Shown: positions 1 through 8,342, numbered from the stretch's first letter. The stretch: DNA of 16,895 nucleotides from an uncultured Bacilli bacterium (GCA_944351345.1 CALVPO010000022.1:1-16895), one strand, 5' to 3'. The notes: generated from the sequence alone by a model not told the origin. Translations and numbers: made by a program.

Positions 1-192
1 TTGCTCCATATTTGATACTTCCATTGTTGGTGCTTGATTTACTGGTGCTTGCTCCATATTTGGTACTTCCATTGTTGATGCTTGATTTACTGGTGCTTGC
101 TCCATATTTGATACTTCCATTGTTGGTGCTTGATTTACTGGTGCTTGTTCTACATTTGGTACATCTACTATTGGAGTTTGATTAATAGCAGC
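1..192 (-). repeat. 48-bp in-frame tandem repeat, four copies
   Basis: Units run 1-48, 49-96, 97-144 and 145-192, and the array continues past the window edge. Units 1 and 3 are identical. Unit 2 differs at two bases, which change Pro to Ser and Ser to Pro in the encoded 16-residue repeat. Unit 4 is a degenerate border copy. The A-B-A order suggests that a 96-bp double unit is what duplicates. No spacers separate the units and the reading frame is kept, so this is a coding repeat, not a CRISPR array. Confidence 0.95.
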
Positions 193-576
193 TTGCACCA
201 TAGCATCATTCATAACAGGGTTTTGATTTAACATTGGCTCCCCATTAACATTTCCCATAACACCACTAGAAGTAGCCACTGATGATACAGAATTATTATT
301 TAAAGAAGCATTATTATTAGTCATATCTACTTGATTGTTAACAATATCATTCATACTCAAATTATTATTTAGATTATTATTATCATTATTATTACTATTT
401 TGTTGTATTTGAATATTTTCATTATTATTCATATTATCACCACCATTATTATTTTTATTCACTTTTTTATTCTTTTCTCTGGCATCTGCCAAGAAACCAA
501 TAACCCCAATTATTATTATTATTAACAAAACTAATATATAGACATAATATTCTAATAAAAAATTATAAAAACTCAC
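1..576 (-). CDS. Membrane-anchored Asn/Gln-rich repeat protein (partial)
   Basis: I do not recognise this protein; its 3' end lies beyond the left edge and 192 codons are visible. The GTG start is chosen because AGGAGG (584-589) sits seven bases upstream and because this start yields a clean N-terminal membrane segment at about residues 10-29 (YVYILVLLIIIIIGVIGFLA). After a short basic stretch (REKNKKVNK) comes a long Asn-rich disordered region. The visible end consists of near-identical 16-residue repeats of the type APVNQAPTMEVSNMEQ. With a positive-inside orientation, the disordered part would be cytoplasmic, like an anchored scaffold; this is inference. It lies downstream of ezrA but is separated from it by a terminator at 610-659. 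A weak TATAGA -10 candidate is at 596-601. Confidence 0.8.
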   Translation of the reverse strand, partial: MSFYNFLLEYYVYILVLLIIIIIGVIGFLADAREKNKKVNKNNNGGDNMNNNENIQIQQNSNNNDNNNLNNNLSMNDIVNNQVDMTNNNASLNNNSVSSVATSSGVMGNVNGEPMLNQNPVMNDAMVQAAINQTPIVDVPNVEQAPVNQAPTMEVSNMEQAPVNQASTMEVPNMEQAPVNQAPTMEVSNMEQ

Positions 577-609
577 AATGCTCCCTCCTATTCATTCTAT
601 ATTCAGTCT

Positions 610-659
610 ACCACAAAAAATAAAACAAGTAAACATTTTTATAATTATTTACTTGTTTT
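610..659 (-). terminator. Intrinsic terminator of ezrA
   Basis: A perfect 12-bp stem (648-659 paired with 622-633, AAAACAAGTAAA/TTTACTTGTTTT) has a 14-base loop and is followed by an ATTTTTT tract on the minus strand. The 5' arm encodes the last residues of EzrA and includes its TAA stop (649-651). The stem is nearly all A-T, so strength is uncertain. Confidence 0.75.
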
Positions 660-2343
660 TTTCACTTTCAATACCATCAATAGCGTTTTTAGATATTTCT
701 AAAGATTTATCATATTGTCCTTTAAAAAACAATGCCGTAGCCTTTTCTAATTCTTGCTCAACCTCAGGATAAGAACTTCTATACCTATTTCCATATATAA
801 TCATATCCTCACTCATCATAGAAGCCTTAATCATATCGTTAGTCTTATTATATATCTTAAATACCAAATCTCTAGCAGTATCAACTCTAATATTAAGAAT
901 CTTTATAACTATAGGTTTCTTATCTAATTCTTTAGCTATTTCTCTAATAGCATCCTGTGCTTCCTTTAATTCAACATAATAACTACTAGGAATAACAGGT
1001 AATTTATAATCTTTAAGCTTATATCTAGATTTTTTTAATAAATCTTGAATAGTAGCAAGTTGCTCCTTAGCTCTATATTCATCATCTTTCATACTAGTAA
1101 TAGATCTAAGTTGATAATCAAGATCATCTTGTAATCTAGAAAGTTTTAATGATAAACTATCTAATTCATCATTAAGTTTAGAATAAGCAAAAGTCTTACT
1201 TTTACCATTTTCGAGCAACAACTTAAACTCTTCATTAATACTCTCTAAATTTTTATTAAGATTACTAAACCTATTTATCTCCTCATCCGTCAAATCATAA
1301 GTAACTTTTATATCATCAATTTGAACATAAATATCATAAACAACTTTATTAACCTTTTCTATCTTATATCTAAATTTTTTACAACCTTCCCTATACAAAT
1401 CTTTACTTTCTTTTTCTTTATCAAAATCACTAAATAATCCATTAAAATAATCTAACATAGTCTTAAGTTCAATATCAGCTTCTCTAATATCAATATCCAA
1501 TTTTTTTATTTTTTCCATAATAGTATTAGTTTTATTAGATATCTCCTCTAAATTATAATCAACATTTAAATAATCCATAGGATATCCATCTCTTATCATT
1601 CTAGCATACATAGTCTTAGATTCCTCAATCTTTCCAGGAATAAGTACACTAGCCATTAAAATAATACTAGGAGCATTATCCAATATTTCTTTAAGTTTTT
1701 CAATAGCATCATCTATAACAATAACAATCTTCTCAACCTCAACATAATCATTTCTATCCATAGCCTCCTCAAATAATTGAAACTTATCATCAATATTATT
1801 AAATTCTTCCTGAATAGCCCCCTCAATAACAGTATAATCCTTAATACACCTATCAAACTTAGATCTAAGTTCCCTATACTTAATTTTCAATTTAGTAACT
1901 AAAGATCTATTTCTCTCCTCGCTACCAGTAATAAGTTGTATCTCATCAACTAACTTCTCACTTTTCTTCTTTAACCTACCAATTTCAAGCTCTATATTAG
2001 TCATCTTTCTAATAGCAGCATTATACTCTCTTCTCTCAATCATAAAATCTACTTCACTAAGATCATCAGTAATCTTAGGTAACATCTCATCTTTTATATA
2101 ACTAAAAGACTTATCCCAATTATCAAGCTTACGCTGTAAATTATCAGTCTTAACAAGTTCCCTAACCTTAGTAATCTCAGATAATATCTTAACATTTAAA
2201 AGCTGATTCTTTTCAACCTCTAGTTCATTAACTTTATTTCTATAACGCTTCTTAGCCTTCTTTTTTGTTACAAACAAAGTAATTACAACAGAAATTACTG
2301 ACATAAGAAACGTCGTAAAAATCATCAAAAGTATATTATCCAT
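649..2343 (-). CDS. ezrA: Septation ring formation regulator EzrA
   Basis: EzrA is a membrane-tethered spectrin-like protein that restrains FtsZ ring assembly and links it to wall synthesis in Bacilli. The 564 residues match the usual family length (about 560-570). One N-terminal membrane helix (about residues 4-26) is followed by a KKKAKKR stop-transfer stretch and then by continuous coiled coil. Family hallmarks are the early LDNWDKSF segment, the SEERNRSLV...YRELRSKF segment and a C-terminal YGNRYR patch (517-522). In the classical QNR patch a Gln precedes Tyr; here the residue is Ile (MIIYGNRYR), from memory of the family. The ATG has AAGGTGGTG (2349-2357) just upstream. It is a monocistronic unit between the typA terminator and its own terminator, which overlaps the stop codon. 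Confidence 0.93.
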   Translation of the reverse strand: MDNILLMIFTTFLMSVISVVITLFVTKKKAKKRYRNKVNELEVEKNQLLNVKILSEITKVRELVKTDNLQRKLDNWDKSFSYIKDEMLPKITDDLSEVDFMIERREYNAAIRKMTNIELEIGRLKKKSEKLVDEIQLITGSEERNRSLVTKLKIKYRELRSKFDRCIKDYTVIEGAIQEEFNNIDDKFQLFEEAMDRNDYVEVEKIVIVIDDAIEKLKEILDNAPSIILMASVLIPGKIEESKTMYARMIRDGYPMDYLNVDYNLEEISNKTNTIMEKIKKLDIDIREADIELKTMLDYFNGLFSDFDKEKESKDLYREGCKKFRYKIEKVNKVVYDIYVQIDDIKVTYDLTDEEINRFSNLNKNLESINEEFKLLLENGKSKTFAYSKLNDELDSLSLKLSRLQDDLDYQLRSITSMKDDEYRAKEQLATIQDLLKKSRYKLKDYKLPVIPSSYYVELKEAQDAIREIAKELDKKPIVIKILNIRVDTARDLVFKIYNKTNDMIKASMMSEDMIIYGNRYRSSYPEVEQELEKATALFFKGQYDKSLEISKNAIDGIESEKNK

Positions 2344-2394
2344 ATTTCACCACCTTATTTTAACCAAAAGCACTTACAACTATTTTAACATATT

Positions 2395-2423
2395 TTTATA
2401 CATTTTTTTACATATTTTGTAAA
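2395..2423 (-). promoter_or_regulatory. Candidate ezrA promoter
   Basis: On the minus strand TTTACA (2418-2423) is 17 bases from TATAAA (2395-2400). It lies between the typA terminator and the ezrA start. A second possible -10, TGTTAAAAT, lies just downstream, so the exact choice is uncertain. Confidence 0.4.
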
Positions 2424-2424
2424 A

Positions 2425-2465
2425 CTTTACAATAAAAAGACGATAAAATTATCAATCTCATCGTC
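2425..2465 (-). terminator. Intrinsic terminator of typA
   Basis: GACGAT (2460-2465) pairs with ATCGTC (2439-2444). Six further pairs, including two G-U wobbles, continue the stem to a three-base loop, and TTTTT follows. The G-U pairs form only in minus-strand RNA, which fixes the direction. It starts 28 bases after the typA stop codon. Confidence 0.9.
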
Positions 2466-2492
2466 TAAATCAAAATATTTAATCTATAAACA

Positions 2493-4304
2493 TTAATTTT
2501 TCTTGCTATCAGCCTTTTTTCTTAAATTAGTATCTAATATAGCTTTTCTAATTCTTATATTAAGAGGTGTAACCTCTACTAATTCATCAGAATTAATATA
2601 TTCTAAAGCATACTCTAAAGTAATATCTCTAGGTCTTTTCAAAACAACAGTATGATCAGAACCAGCTGCTCTTGTATTAGTAAGCTGTTTACCCTTAACT
2701 ACATTGACTGCCAAATCATTATCACGATTACACTCACCAACAACCATACCTTCATATACATCAACACCAGGCTCTATAAACATAACACCTCTATCTTCCA
2801 AATTACCAATAGCATATGCCGTAGCCTTACCATTATCAACAGAAACAAGGACTCCCAATTTTCTCTCACCAACAGCAACCGTAGGTGAAGGTTCATAATC
2901 CTTAAAAGTATGATTAATAATACCATAACCTTTAGTCATAGTCATAAAATCAGTCATAAAACCAATAAGACCACGTGATGGAACAGTATAATTAAGTCTA
3001 GTCAAATTATTAACTGTAGCCATATTCTCCATAACAGCTCCTCTTAATCCTAAAGACTCAATAACACTTCCCATATATTCCTCAGGAACCTCTATTTGAA
3101 CATCCTCATAAGGCTCACACTTAACACCATCTATTTCTTTAATAATAACCTCAGGTCTAGATACTTGCAATTCAAACCCTTCTCTTCTCATATTTTCAAT
3201 CAATATAGATAAATGCAACTCACCACGACCTGACACTGTCCAAGATTCATTTCCAGTCTGTTCTACTCTCAAACTAACATCCCTTTGAGTTTCTCTAAAC
3301 AACCTATCACTAATTTTGCTAGCAGTTATAAATTTACCCTCACGTCCAACAAAAGGACTATTATTAGTCATAAAAGTCATTTTCAAAGTAGGCTCATCAA
3401 TTCTAAGAACAGGTAGAGCTTCCTCATAACCAATATCACAAACAGTCTCACCAACAGATATATCAGGCATACCAGCTATAGCCACTATATCACCAGCATG
3501 TGCTTCTTTAATTTCAATTCTCTTAAGGCCTAAAAATCCAAATAACTTCTGAATTCTAAATTTTTTAATACTACCATCTAATCTCACACAACTAACCATT
3601 TCATTCTCAGTAACACTACCAGATTTAATTCTTCCAATACCAATTCTTCCAACAAAATCATTATAATCTAAAAGAGCTGGCTGAAACTGTAAATGCCCAT
3701 TAACATCAACATCAGGTTTTGGAATTTCTGATACAATCAAATCAAATAAAGGATTATAATCTTCACTTTGTGTATTTATATCAGGATCTAAACTACATGT
3801 ACCATTCAAAGCAGAAACATAAGCAGTCTTAAATTCTAATTGTTCATCATCAGCACCAAGTTCAATAAACAAATCAATTACCTCATCTAAAACTTCAGAC
3901 ACTCTAGCAGTAGGTTTATCAACTTTATTTATTACCACAATAGGTTTTATTCCAGCTTCCATTGCTTTCTTAAGAACAAACCTCGTTTGAGGCATAGTCC
4001 CTTCATAAGCATCAACAACCAAAAGCACCCCATCAACCATATTCATAATACGCTCTACTTCGCCACCAAAATCAGCATGTCCTGGAGTATCTAATATATT
4101 TATTCTATAATCCTTATAATTAATAGCAGTAGTCTTAGCAAGAATAGTTATACCTCTTTCTCTTTCTATATCATTAGAATCCATTACTCTATCTTCTATA
4201 GCCTCATTCTCCCTAAAAGTACCACTCTTTCTAAGCAATTGATCAACTAAAGTAGTTTTACCATGATCAACATGCGCTATAATCGCAATATTTCTAATTT
4301 CCAT
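2493..4304 (-). CDS. typA: Ribosome-associated GTPase TypA/BipA
   Basis: TypA/BipA is a translational GTPase of the EF-G/LepA group. It binds the 70S ribosome and helps 50S assembly and growth at low temperature or under stress. All G motifs are present: AHVDHGKT (10-17), RGIT (50-53), DTPGHADF (72-79), NKVD (126-129) and SAL (164-166). The 603 residues cover the G domain, beta-barrel domain II, the EF-G-like domains and the BipA-specific C-terminal domain, which contains RGLIGFMTDFMTMTKGYGI. The family is usually about 605-615 residues, so the gene is complete. The ATG follows GAGGTG, and a TGTTATAAT promoter lies at 4334-4342. A strong terminator follows at 2425-2465, making it monocistronic. 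Confidence 0.97.
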   Translation of the reverse strand: MEIRNIAIIAHVDHGKTTLVDQLLRKSGTFRENEAIEDRVMDSNDIERERGITILAKTTAINYKDYRINILDTPGHADFGGEVERIMNMVDGVLLVVDAYEGTMPQTRFVLKKAMEAGIKPIVVINKVDKPTARVSEVLDEVIDLFIELGADDEQLEFKTAYVSALNGTCSLDPDINTQSEDYNPLFDLIVSEIPKPDVDVNGHLQFQPALLDYNDFVGRIGIGRIKSGSVTENEMVSCVRLDGSIKKFRIQKLFGFLGLKRIEIKEAHAGDIVAIAGMPDISVGETVCDIGYEEALPVLRIDEPTLKMTFMTNNSPFVGREGKFITASKISDRLFRETQRDVSLRVEQTGNESWTVSGRGELHLSILIENMRREGFELQVSRPEVIIKEIDGVKCEPYEDVQIEVPEEYMGSVIESLGLRGAVMENMATVNNLTRLNYTVPSRGLIGFMTDFMTMTKGYGIINHTFKDYEPSPTVAVGERKLGVLVSVDNGKATAYAIGNLEDRGVMFIEPGVDVYEGMVVGECNRDNDLAVNVVKGKQLTNTRAAGSDHTVVLKRPRDITLEYALEYINSDELVEVTPLNIRIRKAILDTNLRKKADSKKN

Positions 4305-4333
4305 TTTTTACACCTCTTTTTTCATACCGACCT

Positions 4334-4342
4334 ATTATAACA
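4334..4342 (-). promoter_or_regulatory. Extended -10 promoter of typA
   Basis: The minus strand reads TGT-TATAAT, a perfect -10 with the TGn extension, about 30 bases before the typA start. No good -35 is visible 16-18 bases upstream (GTACTA at 17). Confidence 0.6.
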
Positions 4343-4382
4343 TATAATCATAACTTTAGTACATACCTTTTTTATAAAAACG

Positions 4383-4435
4383 AAAAAAAATTAATTTCTT
4401 GTTTATAAAAACACAAACTAATTAATTTTTTTAAC
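4383..4435 (-). terminator. Intrinsic terminator of the M3-like peptidase gene
   Basis: AAAAAAATTAATT (4420-4432) pairs with AATTAATTTTTTT (within 4383-4396), with a weaker inner TTTGT/ACAAG stem in the loop. The U-tract of eight T forms the 3' arm itself. The 5' arm encodes the C-terminal Lys-Lys-Ile-Asn residues and touches the TAG stop (4418-4420). The stem is entirely A-T. Confidence 0.65.
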
Positions 4436-5902
4436 TCTACTAACAACCTTATTCTTCCTAGAAATATCCAAAAATACATCTCTAATATCAAAAATATCCA
4501 AAATTTTTTCTAAATCCATATTATCTATATTATTAATAACATAAACCATTTTAGAAACATCCATATTATCACTACCATACTTAGCATCAATCATATCATT
4601 CATAAAAGTAGCAACCAAATATTGATAACCATCAACAATAAATAACCCATCTTCAATAAATTTATTGATAAATTTATCACATTCACGATCAACAATAACA
4701 TTAACATCTAAACTTAATATAGATTGTAATAACTTATTATCACCTATTCCAATTTCTTCAGCCAAATTAAATATCTCACTCTTATCATCTTCAATCCACA
4801 AGTAACCATCTGCCTTCTGTTTAAAAGAAATAAAACCATTCTCATAAAACATATCCATATCAATAAAAAGACTAGTTAATTTTTTCATAATCCTATAATT
4901 ATCAAAAATTCGTATACTAATAATGTCATTAATACAATAGCCTTTATTTTTTAAAAAATTAATAACACGTCTTTCAAAAAAAACACTAGGAATCTCTGAT
5001 AAAAAAAGATATTCACTAAAAGAAGAAAGGCTATCTTTCTTATTAGTAACTGACAAATCGACCATACAATGAATAAACTCATGTACTAAAGAAGAAAAAA
5101 CTAATCCTATATCCTTATCAGCACTAATATTAATTCTAGACTCACCATCTTTTGTTCCAACATAACGAGATTTATCACTATTAAAATTAATCATTCCACT
5201 TAATCTAAACTTCTTATATATATCTTTCCAACTACAAGGAGCCTTAACACTATCTAAAAATTCATAAAACATATTATCAATATCACTAATATCAAATAAT
5301 TTATGATCCCTTTTCTTATTTTTATTATCAAAATTACTTTCAAAAAGATTCATATTCTTAATATTCTTAAAAAACAATAAATCCTTATCATTATTCTTAA
5401 AAAATGTAACCAAATCTAACAAAAAATGATTATATAAAGGAAAACGTGCCTTACATTTCAACCACTTTGTTAATTTATCCAAATCATTCCTATCCATCAA
5501 AAAATTAACAAAATCATCAAAAGTCCCATTCTCATTATAATATTTACATCCAACAACAAAATAAAATAATTCATCATCTAATCCAAAAAAAGAATTAAAA
5601 TCACCTAAATTATTCTTAATTAAATAACTATAATATAAATTTATCAATAATTCATCATCCTCAAACATCTCAATCATTTCTTTATTACTTAATTTTCTAA
5701 CAACAATTTCCTTAAAAAACTCATCAAAATCCTCAACATATAAACATTCATTAGTAGGAACTAAACTCAAATTTTTATTATCATTAAGAACAGAACAAAA
5801 CATATTATAATTATTACTTATAACCACTTCTACATGCTTAGCCAATTCTTCATTATCATCATTAAATTTAATGATTATATCTTTAACTGAAATAATCCTC
5901 AT
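4418..5902 (-). CDS. Divergent M3-like zinc metallopeptidase, putative
   Basis: No close family is recognised along the full 494 residues, but the catalytic signature is clear. HEFIH at 274-278 (DNA 5069-5083) fits HExxH, with two zinc-binding histidines and a catalytic Glu. SEIPSVFFE follows, with Glu303 29 residues after His274. In M3 oligoendopeptidases (PepF/thimet type) the third zinc ligand sits in a similar EIAS...E motif about 28 residues after the first His. The rest is Asn/Asp/Lys-rich and mostly helical. No signal peptide or membrane helix is seen, so it is probably cytoplasmic. The family's usual HExGH Gly is Ile here, and PepF proteins are longer (about 600 residues). It has its own promoter (5930-5958) and a terminator overlapping the stop. 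The peptidase assignment is inferred from motif and spacing. Confidence 0.6.
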   Translation of the reverse strand: MRIISVKDIIIKFNDDNEELAKHVEVVISNNYNMFCSVLNDNKNLSLVPTNECLYVEDFDEFFKEIVVRKLSNKEMIEMFEDDELLINLYYSYLIKNNLGDFNSFFGLDDELFYFVVGCKYYNENGTFDDFVNFLMDRNDLDKLTKWLKCKARFPLYNHFLLDLVTFFKNNDKDLLFFKNIKNMNLFESNFDNKNKKRDHKLFDISDIDNMFYEFLDSVKAPCSWKDIYKKFRLSGMINFNSDKSRYVGTKDGESRINISADKDIGLVFSSLVHEFIHCMVDLSVTNKKDSLSSFSEYLFLSEIPSVFFERRVINFLKNKGYCINDIISIRIFDNYRIMKKLTSLFIDMDMFYENGFISFKQKADGYLWIEDDKSEIFNLAEEIGIGDNKLLQSILSLDVNVIVDRECDKFINKFIEDGLFIVDGYQYLVATFMNDMIDAKYGSDNMDVSKMVYVINNIDNMDLEKILDIFDIRDVFLDISRKNKVVSRVKKIN

Positions 5903-5929
5903 AAACTCACTTCCCCAAAGCAGTAGAAT

Positions 5930-5958
5930 ATTATAGCAAAATTTTATTAAAAAATCAA
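5930..5958 (-). promoter_or_regulatory. Promoter of the M3-like peptidase gene
   Basis: TTGATT (5953-5958) and TATAAT (5930-5935) are 17 bases apart, with a TGC extension before the -10. The -35 overlaps the T-tract of the preceding gene's terminator. Confidence 0.75.
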
Positions 5959-5987
5959 AAAAAGAATAAACTTATATATTTATTCTT
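5957..5987 (-). terminator. Intrinsic terminator of the small exported protein gene
   Basis: The minus strand has AAGAATAAA (5979-5987), an eight-base loop, TTTATTCTT (5962-5970) and then a T-tract to 5957. The stop codon TAA (5980-5982) lies inside the 5' arm. The U-tract abuts the -35 of the next gene. Confidence 0.8.
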
Positions 5988-6672
5988 CAACACAAACAGA
6001 TTTATCTAAAGTAGAACTAGGTTTTCTTTCTAATTTTTTCTTATTACCACTATTAACTTCTATCTCAATCTTTCCCCCTATTCTCTTATTAAGCAAATTA
6101 GATTGATCAACTAACTCTTCCTTACTATCACATTTTCCCAATTCATCTTGACAAGAATCACTAAGCCACATATAAAAAGTATAATCATCATAGCCACTAC
6201 CAGACTCACTATATTCTGCTAAATCTTCCTGCGTCTCAGTTAAAACAAGCCTGCCATTCTTTATAGTATCAAACTTATAATCTAAAGAACCACTAGCTAT
6301 CTCTTCATCACCTTTAACTAATTTCCATTTTAAATATGGACTAAGTAAATCACAACTAATATTAAGATCACTTAAAGCTACATCATATATAATATCATCA
6401 ACATCACTATTATCACTAGCTCCCCCAACTCTAAAAGTTATCTTGATAATATTATCAATACTATCCTCTACCTCACTATCTAATATAGGAACAAAATCAA
6501 TATTAGAAGAATCAAATGAAGTATTCCCATAAGCTTCTTCATCAATATTTATCTTAGATGTAGTAGCCTGAAACAAAGAACTAACACTATAAATAGCATA
6601 AGTAACCCCTATCAATATAACAACTGCTACTAATAAATATATATATTTTCTATTCTCTTTAATAAATTCCAC
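5980..6672 (-). CDS. TM-anchored exported protein, TasA-like tail unclear
   Basis: A 230-residue protein that I cannot assign firmly. A hydrophobic helix at about residues 11-31 (YLLVAVVILIGVTYAIYSVS) is followed by an Asp/Ser-rich domain predicted to be outside the cell, ending in CVEE. The helix ending in GVTYA, followed by an extracellular beta-rich domain with YTFYMWLSDS and GGKIEIEV, resembles small Firmicutes exported proteins of the TasA/camelysin kind. That likeness is only impressionistic. Three Cys (in SCQ, KCD and VCV) lie in the C-terminal third and one more (SCDLL) lies earlier, so disulfides are possible. The start is GTG at 6670-6672 with AGGA ten bases upstream. No terminator is seen between yetF and this gene, so read-through is likely. 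A weak TATACT -10 lies at 6693-6698. Confidence 0.7.
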   Translation of the reverse strand: MEFIKENRKYIYLLVAVVILIGVTYAIYSVSSLFQATTSKINIDEEAYGNTSFDSSNIDFVPILDSEVEDSIDNIIKITFRVGGASDNSDVDDIIYDVALSDLNISCDLLSPYLKWKLVKGDEEIASGSLDYKFDTIKNGRLVLTETQEDLAEYSESGSGYDDYTFYMWLSDSCQDELGKCDSKEELVDQSNLLNKRIGGKIEIEVNSGNKKKLERKPSSTLDKSVCVEE

Positions 6673-6762
6673 ATTATCACTATCCTAACTTAAGTATAAT
6701 GATACCAAAAAAAAATCCTAAAAAAAACCTTTTTAACTTCTAATTAACTCACTATTAAAATA

Positions 6763-7470
6763 TTACTCAAAAATTTCTGAAACACTAGAAAGACATTTAG
6801 GAAAAATATTAACCTTACCACTCTTATCAATAGTCATTAATAAAATATCTTGATAATCCTTATATCCATGTTTTTTTAAATAATTACTAAGCCATTTACT
6901 ATCCCTATTAACAGCTTTTAAATTACTCTCAATTAAAGTTCCATCTATTATAACATTAGCCTTAATTTCTTCATCCTTAACCTTTATTTTCATATCATTT
7001 CTAGTAACTACCTCATAAGGAGCTTTAGCCAAAAAACTAATCTTTCCACTAATCTCTAATACAGCATAATTAATTTTACTAAGATCAAAATATCCATTCT
7101 GTCTAGCCTCTTCTTCTAAATCATTTATATCAATACCCTCTTTTTTTAAATTATTATAAATTATTTTCCCATTATCAATCAAAATAGTAGGCACCCCGTT
7201 TATAAACTTTCTCATAGTTATACTCTTTAATGTTAAAATAGTAACTAATATAGCAGAACCACCATACACAACCAAACATAAAATTCCTGCTACTAAATCT
7301 TTTTCAATATCTAAAGATATATCAGCCGCTATACTTCCCATCGTAATACCAATAATATAGTCATATATATTCATTTGACTAACTTGCTTCTTTCCCATAA
7401 GTCTAGTTATAACAAACAAAATAATTAAAACAAAAACAGTCCTTAAAACAGTTCCTAATATAGATTCCAT
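6763..7470 (-). CDS. YetF-like (DUF421) membrane protein
   Basis: This matches the DUF421/YetF family (B. subtilis YetF, YdfR, YrbG), whose role is not well settled. Three N-terminal membrane helices occupy roughly residues 3-90. The typical RLMGKKQVSQMNIYDYIIG and TMGSIAAD segments lie in the first part. A cytoplasmic alpha/beta domain follows, containing PTILIDNGKI and the FDLSKINYAVLEISGKISF stretch. I place the start at the ATG at 7468-7470 (235 residues) because GGTGAT (7475-7480) lies directly upstream. The longer frame would begin at TTG 7497 with no ribosome binding site. It is transcribed from an extended -10 promoter just behind the yebC terminator and probably reads into the exported-protein gene downstream. 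Confidence 0.9.
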   Translation of the reverse strand: MESILGTVLRTVFVLIILFVITRLMGKKQVSQMNIYDYIIGITMGSIAADISLDIEKDLVAGILCLVVYGGSAILVTILTLKSITMRKFINGVPTILIDNGKIIYNNLKKEGIDINDLEEEARQNGYFDLSKINYAVLEISGKISFLAKAPYEVVTRNDMKIKVKDEEIKANVIIDGTLIESNLKAVNRDSKWLSNYLKKHGYKDYQDILLMTIDKSGKVNIFPKCLSSVSEIFE

Positions 7471-7507
7471 ATTTATCACCATTACTAATATTAGCAAATT
7501 ATTCTAA

Positions 7508-7516
7508 ATTATACCA
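7508..7516 (-). promoter_or_regulatory. Extended -10 promoter of yetF-like gene
   Basis: The minus strand has TGG-TATAAT, a perfect -10 with TGn, about 40 bases before the chosen ATG. The -35 region is the T-tract of the yebC terminator and has no good match. Confidence 0.65.
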
Positions 7517-7527
7517 AAATAACTACT

Positions 7528-7550
7528 AAAAAAAGGATTCTAAAATCCTC
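7528..7550 (-). terminator. Intrinsic terminator of yebC
   Basis: AGGATT-TTAG-AATCCT forms the stem (7534-7549), extended by a G-U and an A-T pair, followed by seven T on the minus strand. It starts within ten bases of the yebC stop codon. Confidence 0.88.
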
Positions 7551-7555
7551 TAAGT

Positions 7556-8275
7556 CTACATTTCCAAATTATGATATACCTCTTGAACATCATCTAAATC
7601 TTCCAAAGCCTCAATCAAAGCAATAGCTTTATTGCTAGCCTCTTCATCTAAAGTTATATAATTATCTGGAATATATGTAACTTGTGACATAACAAACTCA
7701 TCATAGCCACTCTTCTCCAACTCATCCTTAACTTGTAAAAACTTATCTGGCAATGTCTCAATAACAAAACCATCATCTTCAGTTCTAAAGTCTTCTATAT
7801 CAAGCTCTAATGCTTTATTCATAACCTCATCTTCATCATATTTCTTATCTAAAACAATAACGCCTTTTCTCTTAAACAAATAACTAACAGAACCATCAGT
7901 CCCCAAATTACCACCACGCTTAGTCAAAGTACTTCTAACAAAAGAAGCAGTTCTATTCTTATTATCTGTTAAACAATCTATCATAATAGCTATACCACTA
8001 GGTCCATAACCTTCATATCTAATAGAATCATAATTCTCTCCATTTCCCTTATTCTTAGCCTTATTAATAGCATTCTCTATATTAGACTTAGGCATATTCT
8101 CACTCTTAGCCTTCTCAATAACCATTCTAAGAGAAGAATTATTAACAGGATCAGGATCTCCACTCTTAGCAGCTACATATATTTCTTTAGCAAGCTTAGC
8201 AAACACCTTCCCCCTCTCAGCATCTATAGCTCCTTTCTTTCTCTTAATAGTAGACCACTTACTATGTCCTGACAC
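7556..8275 (-). CDS. yebC: YebC/PmpR-family translation factor or regulator
   Basis: The 239 residues match the family length. The N-terminus MSGHSKWSTIKRKKGAID followed by RGKVFAKLAKEI is the family signature, and YEGYGPSGIAIMIDCLTDNKNRT is the conserved core. Family members act as DNA-binding regulators (PmpR) or as ribosome-associated factors that ease polyproline stalls (YebC/TACO1, recently reported). Which applies here cannot be told from sequence. The start is GTG at 8273-8275, five bases after GAGGTG. It is monocistronic, with a near-consensus promoter (8305-8333) and a terminator at 7528-7550. Confidence 0.97.
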   Translation of the reverse strand: MSGHSKWSTIKRKKGAIDAERGKVFAKLAKEIYVAAKSGDPDPVNNSSLRMVIEKAKSENMPKSNIENAINKAKNKGNGENYDSIRYEGYGPSGIAIMIDCLTDNKNRTASFVRSTLTKRGGNLGTDGSVSYLFKRKGVIVLDKKYDEDEVMNKALELDIEDFRTEDDGFVIETLPDKFLQVKDELEKSGYDEFVMSQVTYIPDNYITLDEEASNKAIALIEALEDLDDVQEVYHNLEM

Positions 8276-8304
8276 TCTATCACCTCTTTCATAAATCTAA
8301 ATCA

Positions 8305-8333
8305 ATAATAACATCTAAATTAAACAAAGTCAA
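8305..8333 (-). promoter_or_regulatory. Promoter of yebC
   Basis: TTGACT (8328-8333) and TATTAT (8305-8310) are 17 bases apart, with TGT before the -10. This is the best-matched minus-strand promoter in the window and fits a housekeeping sigma factor. Confidence 0.8.
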
Positions 8334-8342
8334 ATAACACCT

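Noticed and set aside
1..192. CRISPR-like array
   Set aside because: The 48-bp units are contiguous, have no spacers and keep one reading frame in a minus-strand gene.
578..772. Plus-strand ORF of 64 codons opposite the end of ezrA
   Set aside because: It overlaps the ezrA 3' end and terminator, has no ribosome binding site and no recognisable protein features; it is a shadow.
2344..2424. Operator made of repeated TGTAAA-like elements upstream of ezrA, similar to sequence near 16450
   Set aside because: The elements are short, imperfect and expected by chance in DNA this AT-rich.
2652..2898. Plus-strand ORFs opposite typA
   Set aside because: They lie wholly inside the well-conserved typA gene and encode Thr/Ser/Ile-rich sequence typical of antisense frames.
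6700..6762. Terminator between yetF and the small exported protein gene
   Set aside because: There are long T-runs on the minus strand but no stem longer than four or five A-T pairs with a workable loop.
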